Shown piece after piece: positions 41,743 to 51,757 of a DNA stretch of 64,000 bases. A program made the position numbers and the translations under genes. Source of the DNA: UBA1205 sp045534635 (GTDB lineage Bacteria > Bacteroidota > Bacteroidia > Bacteroidales > WCHB1-69); assembly GCA_045534635.1 (NCBI GenBank), contig JAZSKB010000044.1, positions 124,001 through 188,000 of the forward strand. The letters are read 5' to 3'. The notes beneath the pieces were generated by a model that had not been told where the DNA came from, did not search any database, and saw only the letters and a program-made list of their open reading frames with translations. Position 1 is the stretch's first letter. Each line of letters starts with the position of its first letter.

Positions 41743-44235
41743 ATGAATAAAGAAACCAAAACAACCGTTATCACGCATTTTGTTGCCGTTGTGCTTATGG
41801 CACTAATTACATTAGTGTATTTTAAACCATTATTAGATGGTAAAGATGTCCGTCAATCGGATATGATGTTTTTTGAAGGAATGTCAAAAGAATTGAAAGA
41901 TTATCACGATTCTACTGGCGAATATTCTTATTGGACAAATGCTATGTTTTCTGGAATGCCCGCAGCATATATTTATGCAAAACCAGATGCCAATGTTTAT
42001 TGGTGGATGGGATTACCAATTCAAAAAGGCACTCCTATGATGAGTTATGGTATTGTTTTAATGCTGTTGATTTGTTTTTATATCGCAATGAATCAAATGG
42101 GACTATCCCCTCTTATTTCTTTTGGAGCAGCAATAGCCTACGCATTTTGTTCATACAATCTAATAATTGTCGAAGCCGGTCACGTTACCAAAGGTTACAC
42201 TATTGCCGCCATTCCATTAGTCGTTTCTGGAGTGATATTAGCCTATCAGAACAAATATCTATCTGGATTTTTGCTTTTTATGATAGGTTTTGGATTTAGT
42301 CTCTCACAATCTCACCCACAAATTACTTATTATACAGGTTTTGCCGTAGGAATTTATGCAATAATAACTTTTATCTACGCTATTTTCAAAAAACAATTGA
42401 AGAACTTTTTTAAATCAAGTGCAATACTTCTTGTCGCAGGTATTTTAGCAATTCTTCCTAACATTGGAGGGCTTTTTACTTCGTACGACTATTCTAAAGA
42501 AAGTATGCGTGGGCAAAGTGAATTAACTGCTAAAGCAAACTCAAATGGTCTTGATTATCAATATGCTTATGCTTGGAGTTACGGTGTATCAGAAACATTT
42601 ACTTTATTGATTCCCAATGTTAAAGGAGGTCCTTCACATTTTGATAGTTGGGAAGAATATGAAAAGAATATGCCCACCACTATCAACACTTTGAGGACAA
42701 CACCAATGGGACAAGACCCTAATCAAATTTTACAAAATTGTTCCACATATTGGGGCGACCAACCTTTTACTTCTGGACCTGTGTACGCAGGTGCTATTGT
42801 ATGCCTATTGTTTGTTTTTAGTATGTTTTTAATCAAAGGAGAAATGCGAATATGGGCAATTGTACTATTTATAGTTTCTATTGTTTTATCTTGGGGTAAA
42901 AATTTTCCTATTATCAACGATTGGATGTTCTACCATTTTCCAATGTTCAACAAATTTAGAACACCATCAATGATACTTGTATTGACAACTTTTATCATGG
43001 CATTCTTTGGATTTTATGGATTAAAATCATTGATAGACAAATCATACACCAAACAACAATTAAACAAATATCTTTACATTTCATTTGGTATTATTGGCGG
43101 TCTTTGCTTTTTAATAGCAATTGTTCCGTCAATTTTTTTTTCATTTCATATAGCAACAGACGCTAATTTACCAGAAGCAATACAATCTGCAATAATTACA
43201 GACCGAGCCGCTTTGTGTTCTCAAGATGCATGGCGTTCTTTTATATTTATTGCATTGGTTGCTATTTGTTTATGGTTATTTATCAATGAAAAGATAAAAG
43301 CAAAATACATGGTTGGTGCAGTTGCAATATTGACATTAATTGATTTATGGTTCGTTGACAAACGTTATCTTAATGACAATAGCTTTGCGGACCAACAAAA
43401 AACAGTTTCTCAACAATATTCTCTTACTCCATGCGATGCATCCATAAAAATGGATAAATCATTAGGTTATAGAGTATTAAATTTGGCTGTAAATCCATTT
43501 ACCGATGCTCATGCTTCATATTTCCATCATTCCATTGGAGGTTATCACGGAGCAAAATTAAGACGTTATCAAGAATTTGTGGATTCTGTAATGAATATAG
43601 ATTTAAATCATTTTTATAGTAATATCAACAATATTCAAAATGAAATAGACCAAGCAAACCTTTTGGCATCATTGAAAAGTTTGAATATGCTTAATACCAA
43701 ATATGTCATATACAATTACCAAGCAGCCCCATTGGTAAACAATCAAAGATATGGTTCGGCTTGGTTTGTTGATAATATTCAATTTGTACCTAATGCAAAT
43801 CAAGAAATTATCGCATTGCGAAAAAGTAATCCATTACAAACCGCTGTAGTTAACGAAGAATTTAAAGACAAATTAAATGGATTTACACCATCTCACAATC
43901 CAAATTCGACAATTGAATTGATAGAACAAACTTCTAAAACTTGTACATACAAAGTCAATGCTCTAAAAGATGAATTGGCTGTATTTTCAGAAATTTACTA
44001 TCCTAAATATTGGAAAGTAACAATTGATGGCAAAGAAGTTGACAACTTATTACGAGCAAATTATATTCTTCGGGCAATGATGGTTCCTAAAGGAGAACAC
44101 ACCATTACTATGGAATTTGTTCCTCAGGCTTGGTTCAACGCAAGAACTATTTCTTTAATAAGTTCTATATTTATAATTTTACTTATCGGAGGATTAATAG
44201 GTTATAAATATTACTATCTTCCTCGTAAAAAATAA
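41743..44235 (+). CDS. YfhO family polytopic membrane protein
   Basis: An 830-residue inner-membrane protein with about 12-14 hydrophobic helices and a large soluble part (about residues 560-800). It matches the YfhO pattern: an early KPLLDGKDVRQSDMMFFEG loop, SGMPAAYIY, SHPQITYYTG and a C-terminal YYPKYWKVTIDGK beta segment. YfhO proteins are thought to be GT-C-like glycosyltransferases acting on lipid-linked sugars; in Bacillus YfhO modifies teichoic acid. The target here is unknown. It is a single-gene unit bounded by the rpmH terminator and its own. Confidence 0.85.
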   Translation: MNKETKTTVITHFVAVVLMALITLVYFKPLLDGKDVRQSDMMFFEGMSKELKDYHDSTGEYSYWTNAMFSGMPAAYIYAKPDANVYWWMGLPIQKGTPMMSYGIVLMLLICFYIAMNQMGLSPLISFGAAIAYAFCSYNLIIVEAGHVTKGYTIAAIPLVVSGVILAYQNKYLSGFLLFMIGFGFSLSQSHPQITYYTGFAVGIYAIITFIYAIFKKQLKNFFKSSAILLVAGILAILPNIGGLFTSYDYSKESMRGQSELTAKANSNGLDYQYAYAWSYGVSETFTLLIPNVKGGPSHFDSWEEYEKNMPTTINTLRTTPMGQDPNQILQNCSTYWGDQPFTSGPVYAGAIVCLLFVFSMFLIKGEMRIWAIVLFIVSIVLSWGKNFPIINDWMFYHFPMFNKFRTPSMILVLTTFIMAFFGFYGLKSLIDKSYTKQQLNKYLYISFGIIGGLCFLIAIVPSIFFSFHIATDANLPEAIQSAIITDRAALCSQDAWRSFIFIALVAICLWLFINEKIKAKYMVGAVAILTLIDLWFVDKRYLNDNSFADQQKTVSQQYSLTPCDASIKMDKSLGYRVLNLAVNPFTDAHASYFHHSIGGYHGAKLRRYQEFVDSVMNIDLNHFYSNINNIQNEIDQANLLASLKSLNMLNTKYVIYNYQAAPLVNNQRYGSAWFVDNIQFVPNANQEIIALRKSNPLQTAVVNEEFKDKLNGFTPSHNPNSTIELIEQTSKTCTYKVNALKDELAVFSEIYYPKYWKVTIDGKEVDNLLRANYILRAMMVPKGEHTITMEFVPQAWFNARTISLISSIFIILLIGGLIGYKYYYLPRKK

Positions 44236-44255
44236 AATATCAAATACAGAAAATT

Positions 44256-44287
44256 ATAGCCACTAAATAATAGTGGCTATTTTTTTT
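44256..44287 (+). terminator. terminator after the YfhO gene
   Basis: ATAGCCACTA (44256-44265) and TAGTGGCTAT (44271-44280) form a perfect 10-bp stem with a five-base loop and a run of seven T. Confidence 0.92.
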
Positions 44288-44308
44288 ATATCGTATAAAA
44301 AAAAATTA

Positions 44309-44316
44309 TAACTTTG
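44309..44316 (+). promoter_or_regulatory. -7 box (TAACTTTG) of the relA/spoT transcript
   Basis: TAACTTTGTC, about 75 bases before the ATG at 44393; probably serves the six-gene run to the patatin gene. Confidence 0.5.
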
Positions 44317-44392
44317 TCAAATAAAGATTAGATATTGTAAAACAAATACAAATACCTATCAAAAATCAAATAAAGTACTTAAATACAAATAG

Positions 44393-46654
44393 ATGAATAA
44401 TCAAAAAAACGAAGAAGAATTCAAACATATCCTCTCAAAATATGCTGAAATACAGCAAAAATTACGAGGAAAAATTTCTCCTGAACAAAAACGCAATGTT
44501 AAAAAAGCATTTACATTAGCCCTAAATGCACATAAAGATATGCGAAGAAGAAGCGGAGAACCATATATCTTACACCCTTTAGAAGTTGCAAATATTGTAT
44601 TAGACAATATGAATCTTGGAGCAACATCTGTCATTTGTGCATTATTGCATGATACAGTAGAAGATACTGATTATACATTACAAGATATTGAAAACCTGTT
44701 CAATTCGGAAGTTGCAACAATTATTGATGGACTTACAAAAATAGATGATGTTTCAGACACTCAATTGTCAAAACAATTTGAAACATTTAAAAAAATATTA
44801 CTATCTATGAGCAAAGATGCTCGAGTAATACTAATAAAATTAGCAGATAGACTGCACAATATGCGAACTTTAGACGCAATGCCTGCAGAAAAACAACACA
44901 AAATTGCCTCCGAAACACTTTATATGTACGCCCCACTTGCCCATCGACTTGGATTTTATAATATCAAATCTGAATTAGAAGACCTTGCTATGAAATACCA
45001 AGACCCCGGCAGTTACAACTATATTGTTGACTCTATTAAAGCGACCGAACAAGAACGTGAAATATTTATCAACCAGTTTATTGCTCCTATTCGAGAAAAG
45101 TTAATCGAACGCAATATTAAATTTGAAATTTTAGCACGTACCAAATCGATTTATTCTATATGGCAAAAAATGAATAAAAAGCGTATCCCTTTCAGCGAAG
45201 TATATGATTTATTTGCTATAAGAATTATTATTGAAGCAGATATAGACCATCAAAAATCTGCATGTTGGACTGTATATTCTTTAGTAACAGATATTTACAA
45301 ACCAAAAAACGACCGTTTAAGAGATTGGATATCTATTCCAAAATCCAATGGGTATCAAGCATTGCATACCACAGTTATGAGCGATACAGGAAAATGGGTT
45401 GAAGTTCAAATTCGTACACAACAAATGGATGCTATCGCTGAAAATGGATTTGCCGCTCACTGGGTTTACAAAGATAATGGAAAAGCCAATTATGAACAAG
45501 GTGTTGAAACTTGGTTGGCAAATATTAAAGAGATATTGCAAAAAAACGAAGGCAATACAGGAGAATTGGTTGCTAATGTAAAGTTAAATTTATATAACAA
45601 AGAAATTTTTGTATTTACACCCAAAGGAGATGAACACACCTTACCAGAAAAATCTACCGTTTTAGATTTTGCATACGAAATTGATGCAGAATTGGGAAAT
45701 TATTGCATTGGAGCCAAAGTCAACAATAAATTAGTTCCACCATCTTACATATTAAGAACTGGCGACCAAATTGAAGTTATCACATCTCAAAAACAAAAAG
45801 TTCACGAAGAATGGCTTACCTTTGCTGCCACTGCCAAAGCAATAGATTGTATAACAATTGCTTTGGAAAAACAACAAAAAGAAAAAATTGATAAAGGTAA
45901 AAAACTTTTACAGCAATATTTTAACAAATATGAAATTGAAATTTCTAAATTCAATCGTGATAAATTACTGATTTACACTAATAGTAAAGACAAAGATAGT
46001 TTATATCTTGATATTTACAACAATAACATTACCGAACTAAAAGTAAAACAATGCTTTTCTAAGTTAAGCATATTGTATCGTGCCATCAATAAGACAAAAC
46101 CTATTATTAAATGGTTATTGGGTATAAAAAATATCTTCTCTGTTGACAACGCATTGCGTAGAAAAATTTCTCACAATCCAAACGCATTGCTTCTTGGAGA
46201 AAATATACACGAAATCAAACAACACATTGCCACTTGTTGCAATCCTGTTGCTGGAGATAAAATTATTGCTTTTGAAATTGCAAACAATGAAATAGAAGTT
46301 CATCGTGCAAATTGTAAAAAAGCGATTCAAATGTCTGCTCGATTAGGCGATAAAATTGTTAAAGCAAAATGGAGAGCAGAAGAAAGCAATGTAGAATTTC
46401 TAACAGGAATTATTATTAAAGGATTTGATTCTAAAGGACTTGTACATTCAATAACAGGTATCATTTCGCAAGATTTTCAAGTCAATTGTCGTACAATCCG
46501 CTTCGATACAAGTGAAAGTATTTTTGAAGGTCATATCAGTCTCTATATTCAAAATGTAGAACATTTAAAAAAATTGATAGATAAACTTAAACTTATTCCG
46601 GGCATTGAATCCGTTGAAAGAGTATATTCAAGCGATGATGAAAGCAAAAATTAA
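44393..46654 (+). CDS. rsh: bifunctional (p)ppGpp synthetase/hydrolase
   Basis: Makes and degrades the stringent-response alarmone. The 753 residues carry an HD hydrolase domain (HPLEVANIV and ALLHDTVEDTDYT, HD intact), a synthetase domain (SIWQKMNKKRIPFSEVYDL then WISIPKSNGYQALHTT, about 240-370), a TGS domain (IFVFTPKGDEHTLP, about 405) and a C-terminal ACT domain (from about 670). Both activities should be present because both sets of motifs are complete. Its 3' end overlaps the start of a DUF4292 lipoprotein gene by 17 bases. Confidence 0.95.
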   Translation: MNNQKNEEEFKHILSKYAEIQQKLRGKISPEQKRNVKKAFTLALNAHKDMRRRSGEPYILHPLEVANIVLDNMNLGATSVICALLHDTVEDTDYTLQDIENLFNSEVATIIDGLTKIDDVSDTQLSKQFETFKKILLSMSKDARVILIKLADRLHNMRTLDAMPAEKQHKIASETLYMYAPLAHRLGFYNIKSELEDLAMKYQDPGSYNYIVDSIKATEQEREIFINQFIAPIREKLIERNIKFEILARTKSIYSIWQKMNKKRIPFSEVYDLFAIRIIIEADIDHQKSACWTVYSLVTDIYKPKNDRLRDWISIPKSNGYQALHTTVMSDTGKWVEVQIRTQQMDAIAENGFAAHWVYKDNGKANYEQGVETWLANIKEILQKNEGNTGELVANVKLNLYNKEIFVFTPKGDEHTLPEKSTVLDFAYEIDAELGNYCIGAKVNNKLVPPSYILRTGDQIEVITSQKQKVHEEWLTFAATAKAIDCITIALEKQQKEKIDKGKKLLQQYFNKYEIEISKFNRDKLLIYTNSKDKDSLYLDIYNNNITELKVKQCFSKLSILYRAINKTKPIIKWLLGIKNIFSVDNALRRKISHNPNALLLGENIHEIKQHIATCCNPVAGDKIIAFEIANNEIEVHRANCKKAIQMSARLGDKIVKAKWRAEESNVEFLTGIIIKGFDSKGLVHSITGIISQDFQVNCRTIRFDTSESIFEGHISLYIQNVEHLKKLIDKLKLIPGIESVERVYSSDDESKN

Positions 46655-47453
46655 ATATCTATTATTGCTAACTATCATACTTTTAGCAATATCATGCAAA
46701 AATAAACAGCATAATATTATTGCTGTTCCACCAGAAATTGATACTAATGTAACAACAACGATAATTGATACGCCACAAAATGTTCCCGCCAATATTTACA
46801 CACTCAATTATCAATGGTATAGTTCTCGTATGTCAATAAATGTCAGTAATTTACAACAAAACAAGAGTATTATTTCTTTATCTGTATTTTTTGTCAACAA
46901 ACGAGATAGTGCTATATTTATCAATATCAGCAAATTAGGTATTGAAGGGGCTCGTATCGTACTCACTCCCGATTCTGTAAAATACAATAATCACCTTAAT
47001 CAAGAATATTATTGGGGAGACTATTCTATTATAAAAAAAATATTCGGATTTGATATTGATTTTTATTGTATTCAAGCCTTATTATTAGCAGAAGATTTAC
47101 CTCATTATGAACCTTCTTTTACCAAAAATAACATTAATAATGAGATTGTATATTACAATCAACTCCGCAAAAATAATATCAACAATACATTACTCGAAGA
47201 AAAAATTGTTACCGATACTAACTCTTTTATAAAAGAACATAACATTAAAGAAATCAGCACATTATCTTCAATAAATTTGCGTTATGGAAATTATACAAAT
47301 ATAAGTAATCAATTTTGCTACCAAACATTAATAATTACCATTCCTACAATTCAACTTATTTTAGAAGCGAATTTAAAGGATACTAAACTAAATATTATGG
47401 GACCATTAGCAATTCGTTTTCCCAATAAATATACGCCAATAAAGTTAGAGTAA
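46638..47453 (+). CDS. DUF4292 lipoprotein (LolB-like fold)
   Basis: A 271-residue lipoprotein with lipobox LAISC. The sequence fits DUF4292: an early WYSSRMSINV strand pair, NISKLGIEGARIVLTPDSVKY, then NQEYYWGDYSII and FDIDFYCIQALLL. The family is predicted to adopt the LolA/LolB half-barrel and is placed at the outer membrane, perhaps in lipoprotein or lipid handling. The ATG at 46638 (or 46635) is chosen over a TTG at 46605 because a signal peptide begins there. It overlaps relA/spoT by 17 bases and ends two bases before queG. Confidence 0.8.
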   Translation: MKAKIKYLLLLTIILLAISCKNKQHNIIAVPPEIDTNVTTTIIDTPQNVPANIYTLNYQWYSSRMSINVSNLQQNKSIISLSVFFVNKRDSAIFINISKLGIEGARIVLTPDSVKYNNHLNQEYYWGDYSIIKKIFGFDIDFYCIQALLLAEDLPHYEPSFTKNNINNEIVYYNQLRKNNINNTLLEEKIVTDTNSFIKEHNIKEISTLSSINLRYGNYTNISNQFCYQTLIITIPTIQLILEANLKDTKLNIMGPLAIRFPNKYTPIKLE

Positions 47454-47455
47454 CA

Positions 47456-48370
47456 ATGGAAGATTTATTTTTAAAAATCAAAGAAAAAGCATTGGATTTA
47501 GGATTTTCTGCTTGTGGCATTAGTGCTTGTACTTCCATTGAAAAAATTACAACAAATAGATTTCAAAAATCAATTGATAATCATATAATTGCAGATATGC
47601 AATTTTTAAATAGGAACAAAGAAAAAAGATTCAATCCACAACTTTTATTTGAACCTGTTAAAAGTATTATTGTTGTTTTAGCCAATTATTATCAAACATA
47701 TACATTTGGAGAATCATCTTTTCAAATAGCAAAATATGCTCTTGGAAAAGATTATCATATTGTTATAAAAGATAAACTTAAAGAATTACAACGATATATT
47801 GAACAATTAGAACCTAATAGTCAAAATCGTTGTTTTTGCGACACTGCTCCTGTTATGGAAAAATATTTGGCATCGCATTGTGGATTAGGCTGGATAGGAA
47901 AAAATACATTATTAATTACAAAAACAGGAAGTTATCATTTTATTGGAACAATTTTTACTTCATTAAACTTGCCAACAGAGCAAAATAAAGAAAACAATTC
48001 CTGCTCAAATTGTAATCTCTGTGAAAAAGCATGTCCCAATAACGCTTTAAAGAACTATCAATTAGATGCTCGAAAATGTTACTCATACCAAAGTATTGAA
48101 AATAAGAAAGAAATAAATTCAAATATCAAAGCATCTAACTATATCTATGGTTGCGATATTTGTCAACAAGTTTGTCCATACAATAAAAATGCCTCTCCTA
48201 CCACAATAAATGAATTTTTACCTAAAAAAAATCTTCAAAAAATGTGTACCCAAGATTGGATTAATTTAACAGAAACAGAATTTCATCAACTTTTTGAAGA
48301 TTCAGCAATCAAAAGAATTGGTTATGCAAAATTTATGAATAACATTTTATTTGCAAAACAATCAAAATAA
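47456..48370 (+). CDS. queG: epoxyqueuosine reductase
   Basis: Reduces epoxyqueuosine to queuosine at tRNA position 34, using cobalamin and two [4Fe-4S] clusters. The 304 residues have the N-terminal GFSACGIS, the CDTAPVMEKYLASHCGLGWIGKNT block with the conserved Asp, and two ferredoxin-like motifs, CSNCNLCEKACP and CDICQQVCP. The C-terminal HEAT part of longer QueG proteins is absent, as in the shorter Bacteroidota type. The gene lies between the DUF4292 lipoprotein gene and asd. Confidence 0.93.
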   Translation: MEDLFLKIKEKALDLGFSACGISACTSIEKITTNRFQKSIDNHIIADMQFLNRNKEKRFNPQLLFEPVKSIIVVLANYYQTYTFGESSFQIAKYALGKDYHIVIKDKLKELQRYIEQLEPNSQNRCFCDTAPVMEKYLASHCGLGWIGKNTLLITKTGSYHFIGTIFTSLNLPTEQNKENNSCSNCNLCEKACPNNALKNYQLDARKCYSYQSIENKKEINSNIKASNYIYGCDICQQVCPYNKNASPTTINEFLPKKNLQKMCTQDWINLTETEFHQLFEDSAIKRIGYAKFMNNILFAKQSK

Positions 48371-48416
48371 AACAATAAAAAAAACGTTGATAAATAAAAT
48401 CAAATAAACATTGAAT

Positions 48417-49409
48417 ATGAAAATAGGAGTAATCGGATCCACAGGATTAGTTGGCAGTGTTATGTTAAAAGTTTTAGCAGAAAGAGGATTTGGCGACTGC
48501 GACTTGTTTGCCGCTGCCTCCGAACGCTCAATTGGAAAAACTATATATTTTAACAATAGACCTATTGTTGTACAATCTATAGAATCAATCATAGAAATAG
48601 GCGTTGACATTGCCATTTTTTCTGCAGGAAGTGCAACATCTCTTAAATATGCTCCACTTTTTGCAGAAAAAGGAGCCTTTGTTATTGACAATTCTTCTGC
48701 TTGGAGAATGTACGATAATATTCCGCTTATCGTTCCTCAAATTAATGCAGATATATTAACTCCTGCCGATAAAATTATTGCCAATCCCAATTGTTCAACC
48801 ATACAAATGGTAATGGCATTGAATCCATTACACAAAAAATATGGTATTAAACGATTGGTAATATCTACTTATCAATCAGTTACAGGCACTGGAGTAAAAG
48901 CAATTCAACAAATGATGTGTGAACGAGAAACTAAACCTTGTGAAAAAGCATACCCCTATCCTATTGATATGAATGTTTTACCTCATGGAGGAACCTTTGA
49001 AGATAATGGTTATACGACAGAAGAAACCAAATTGGTAAATGAAACAAGGAAAATATTACGAGACAATACAATACAAATTACAGCTACTGTTGTTCGTGTT
49101 CCAGTGAGAGGCGGACATAGTGAAGCGGTAAATATCGAATTGCATCAAGATTTTGAATTAGATGATATATTTAATTTACTTCATCAAAGCGATGGTATTA
49201 TTGTAGAAGACAATCCTACAACAAATAAATATCCAATGCCACTATTTGCAGAAGGTAAAGACGAAGTTTTTGTTGGTAGAATTCGTCGTGATTTCAGTTT
49301 GGAAAATGGTCTCAATATGTGGATAGTTGCCGATAATCTTCGTAAAGGAGCAGCAACTAATGCAATAGAAATTGCTCAATATATTATTCAACAACAATGG
49401 ATTAAATAA
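48417..49409 (+). CDS. asd: aspartate-semialdehyde dehydrogenase
   Basis: Makes aspartate semialdehyde for lysine/diaminopimelate, threonine and methionine synthesis. The 330 residues start MKIGVIGSTGLVGSVML (NADP-binding GxxGxVG), have the catalytic Cys in NPNCSTIQMV and the His in VPVRGGHSEAVNI. The start is ATG 48417; a TTG at 48411 is less likely. Having DAP synthesis here and lysine catabolism at 13481 shows that lysine is both made and broken down, if both routes are complete elsewhere. Confidence 0.95.
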   Translation: MKIGVIGSTGLVGSVMLKVLAERGFGDCDLFAAASERSIGKTIYFNNRPIVVQSIESIIEIGVDIAIFSAGSATSLKYAPLFAEKGAFVIDNSSAWRMYDNIPLIVPQINADILTPADKIIANPNCSTIQMVMALNPLHKKYGIKRLVISTYQSVTGTGVKAIQQMMCERETKPCEKAYPYPIDMNVLPHGGTFEDNGYTTEETKLVNETRKILRDNTIQITATVVRVPVRGGHSEAVNIELHQDFELDDIFNLLHQSDGIIVEDNPTTNKYPMPLFAEGKDEVFVGRIRRDFSLENGLNMWIVADNLRKGAATNAIEIAQYIIQQQWIK

Positions 49410-49411
49410 TT

Positions 49412-51700
49412 ATGAGAACCAAATCTCTATTTTTAACCATATACATACTAATCACCTATACTTCATTGATTTATGGTCAAAGCGTAGGCTTGGTTCTTAG
49501 CGGTGGTGGAGCCAAAGGTATGGCACATTTAGGAGTTATTCGTGCTTTGGAAGAACAAGGTATTCCTATCGATTATATTGCAGGAACATCTATGGGAGCA
49601 ATTGTTGGTGGTTTGTATGCCGCTGGATATTCTATTGATGAAATGGAAGCAATGTTTTCTTCTTCTGAATTTGAACATTGGATAAATGGAACTATTCCCG
49701 ATGAAAATACCTATTATTTTCGAAAAGATAATCTTAATTCTGCATGGGTAAAATTCAATTTTGATTTCGACTCCACTAAATTTTCTCCTTTAATACCTGT
49801 CAATTTTATCGCTCCTATTCAAATGGATTTTGCATTTTTATCAATATTTTCACAAGCAGGAGCAGTTGCTAACAATAATTTTGATAGTCTTTTTATACCA
49901 TTTCGATGTGTTGCCACCGATATTACTCATGGCAAAGAAGCAGTTTTCTCCAAAGGCATACTTAAAGATGCAATTCGTGCCTCTATGACATTTCCTTTTT
50001 ATTTTCGACCAATATCTATTGATAGTGGTTTGATGTATGATGGTGGTATGGTAAACAATTTCCCTACAGATGTAATGCTACACGATTTTAATCCTGATTA
50101 TATCATTGCAGTTACCGTTGCCAAACCTGCTGAAGCTCCATCTAACGAAAATTTACTATCGGTACTCAACAATATGCTTATGGAAAAGCAAGATTACAAT
50201 TTAGATAAAAATATTGGTATTGTAATCCGTCCCAATATTCCTAAATTAAGCATTACAGATTTTTCTATTAGTAATGAATTAATCAAAATTGGCTATCAAA
50301 CTTTAATGGATAGTTTGCCTATTATTGAACAAAACATAAAAAGAAGAATAAGCATTGATAGTGTTAATAATAAACGACAAAAATTTAAAAATAAATATCC
50401 TAATATATTAATAAAAGGTGTATCGGCTAAAGGGGTTAATTCAAAACAGGCACAAGTTGTAGAAAAAATTATTTTTCCAGAAGATGAAGTCATTACTTTC
50501 AAAGAGTTTCATAGTCGCTATTTTCAATTGATTAATGAAGAATATATTCATAATATCTATCCTACTTTGATAAAAGATAGTAGTCAAGAATATTTTCACG
50601 CTATCCTTGACATTCAAATCAACAAACCTTTTCAAGTAAAATTTGGTGGATATATCACAACAAATCCACAAACAACATTTTATACACAACTACAATATAG
50701 TTTTTGGCATCGATATTTTATGAATATCAACCTTGATGCATATTTTGGTCGGTTTTACAATTCTATTGCAGGTTCATTCCGTCTTAATGGACTTACATCC
50801 ATACCTTTTGAACAAATTATAACTGCAAGTTACTCTTATTGGAATTATTTCAAAACATCAAGTTTTTTCTTAGAAAGTGAAATACCCTCTTATTTAAAAT
50901 ATGGAGAATTTTTTTGTGATTATGCCATTAATTTACCCATTAAACGAAAAACACAATTGGTTGGACAATTAGGATTTATTAGTTCTAAAGCACGTTTTTA
51001 TTCTATCAACAATTATTCTCAAAGCGATATTACAGATATTAATCGTATTGTAACGATACGTCCTCAAATTGTCGCAAAATATAACACTACAGATTCTAAA
51101 TACTTTCCGACTAAAGGTATGTTTGTACAATCTTCCTTATCTTATTATATTGGTCTTGAACAAAATAAACCTGGAACTACATCTTCTGAACGTTTAACTA
51201 AAAATCGTTTTAGACATTGGTTTACTTTTAAAGCAGAATTTGAACACAATTTCAAAATTTGCCATTTTTATTCTTTAGGATTATCAACACAATTTGCATG
51301 GTCGAACATTCCGCGTTTATATAGTTATACCGCCACCAAATTACGTTGTCCATCATTTCAACCGACCCACGAAAGTAATATGATATATCTACAAAATTAC
51401 AGAGACCCTTCATTTATTACTGCTGGAATTAGTAACGCTTTCATTATCTACAAAAAATTACAATTCAGATTAGCAGGATTTTATTACCAACCTTTTTATG
51501 CAATAAACAAAGTTGGAATAGACAAATCGGAGTTTAGTTCTATCTGTCAAAATAGAGCATTTATAATATATTCTTCATTGGCATATCCTACAAAATTAGG
51601 TCCTATCGGTATCAATGTTACCTACTACTCTCACAATGACCCTAAATGGTTATTCAATATTAGCTTCGGATATTTGTTTTTTCAAAATAGAATTTTTTAG
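49412..51700 (+). CDS. patatin-like phospholipase with outer-membrane beta-barrel
   Basis: A 762-residue exported protein of the PlpD/type Vd type. After a signal peptide (ending about IYGQS), a patatin domain (about 25-300) has GGGAKGMAHLG, the nucleophile in GTSMG and the Asp in DGGMV. A POTRA-like linker (about 330-420) and a C-terminal 16-strand BamA/FhaC-like barrel follow. It may hydrolyse lipids at the surface or transport and process its own passenger; type Vd is inferred from architecture. It closes the run begun by relA/spoT, with a terminator behind it. Confidence 0.88.
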   Translation: MRTKSLFLTIYILITYTSLIYGQSVGLVLSGGGAKGMAHLGVIRALEEQGIPIDYIAGTSMGAIVGGLYAAGYSIDEMEAMFSSSEFEHWINGTIPDENTYYFRKDNLNSAWVKFNFDFDSTKFSPLIPVNFIAPIQMDFAFLSIFSQAGAVANNNFDSLFIPFRCVATDITHGKEAVFSKGILKDAIRASMTFPFYFRPISIDSGLMYDGGMVNNFPTDVMLHDFNPDYIIAVTVAKPAEAPSNENLLSVLNNMLMEKQDYNLDKNIGIVIRPNIPKLSITDFSISNELIKIGYQTLMDSLPIIEQNIKRRISIDSVNNKRQKFKNKYPNILIKGVSAKGVNSKQAQVVEKIIFPEDEVITFKEFHSRYFQLINEEYIHNIYPTLIKDSSQEYFHAILDIQINKPFQVKFGGYITTNPQTTFYTQLQYSFWHRYFMNINLDAYFGRFYNSIAGSFRLNGLTSIPFEQIITASYSYWNYFKTSSFFLESEIPSYLKYGEFFCDYAINLPIKRKTQLVGQLGFISSKARFYSINNYSQSDITDINRIVTIRPQIVAKYNTTDSKYFPTKGMFVQSSLSYYIGLEQNKPGTTSSERLTKNRFRHWFTFKAEFEHNFKICHFYSLGLSTQFAWSNIPRLYSYTATKLRCPSFQPTHESNMIYLQNYRDPSFITAGISNAFIIYKKLQFRLAGFYYQPFYAINKVGIDKSEFSSICQNRAFIIYSSLAYPTKLGPIGINVTYYSHNDPKWLFNISFGYLFFQNRIF

Positions 51701-51705
51701 ACAAA

Positions 51706-51742
51706 AAAAATAGGGTAACTTAAAACAAGTTACCCTATTTTT
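51706..51742. terminator. bidirectional terminator, patatin gene/rseP
   Basis: AAAAATAGGGTAACTT (51706-51721) and AAGTTACCCTATTTTT (51727-51742) form a 16-bp stem with A and T runs on both sides between convergent genes. Confidence 0.9.
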
Positions 51743-51757
51743 ATATAATTATTATTT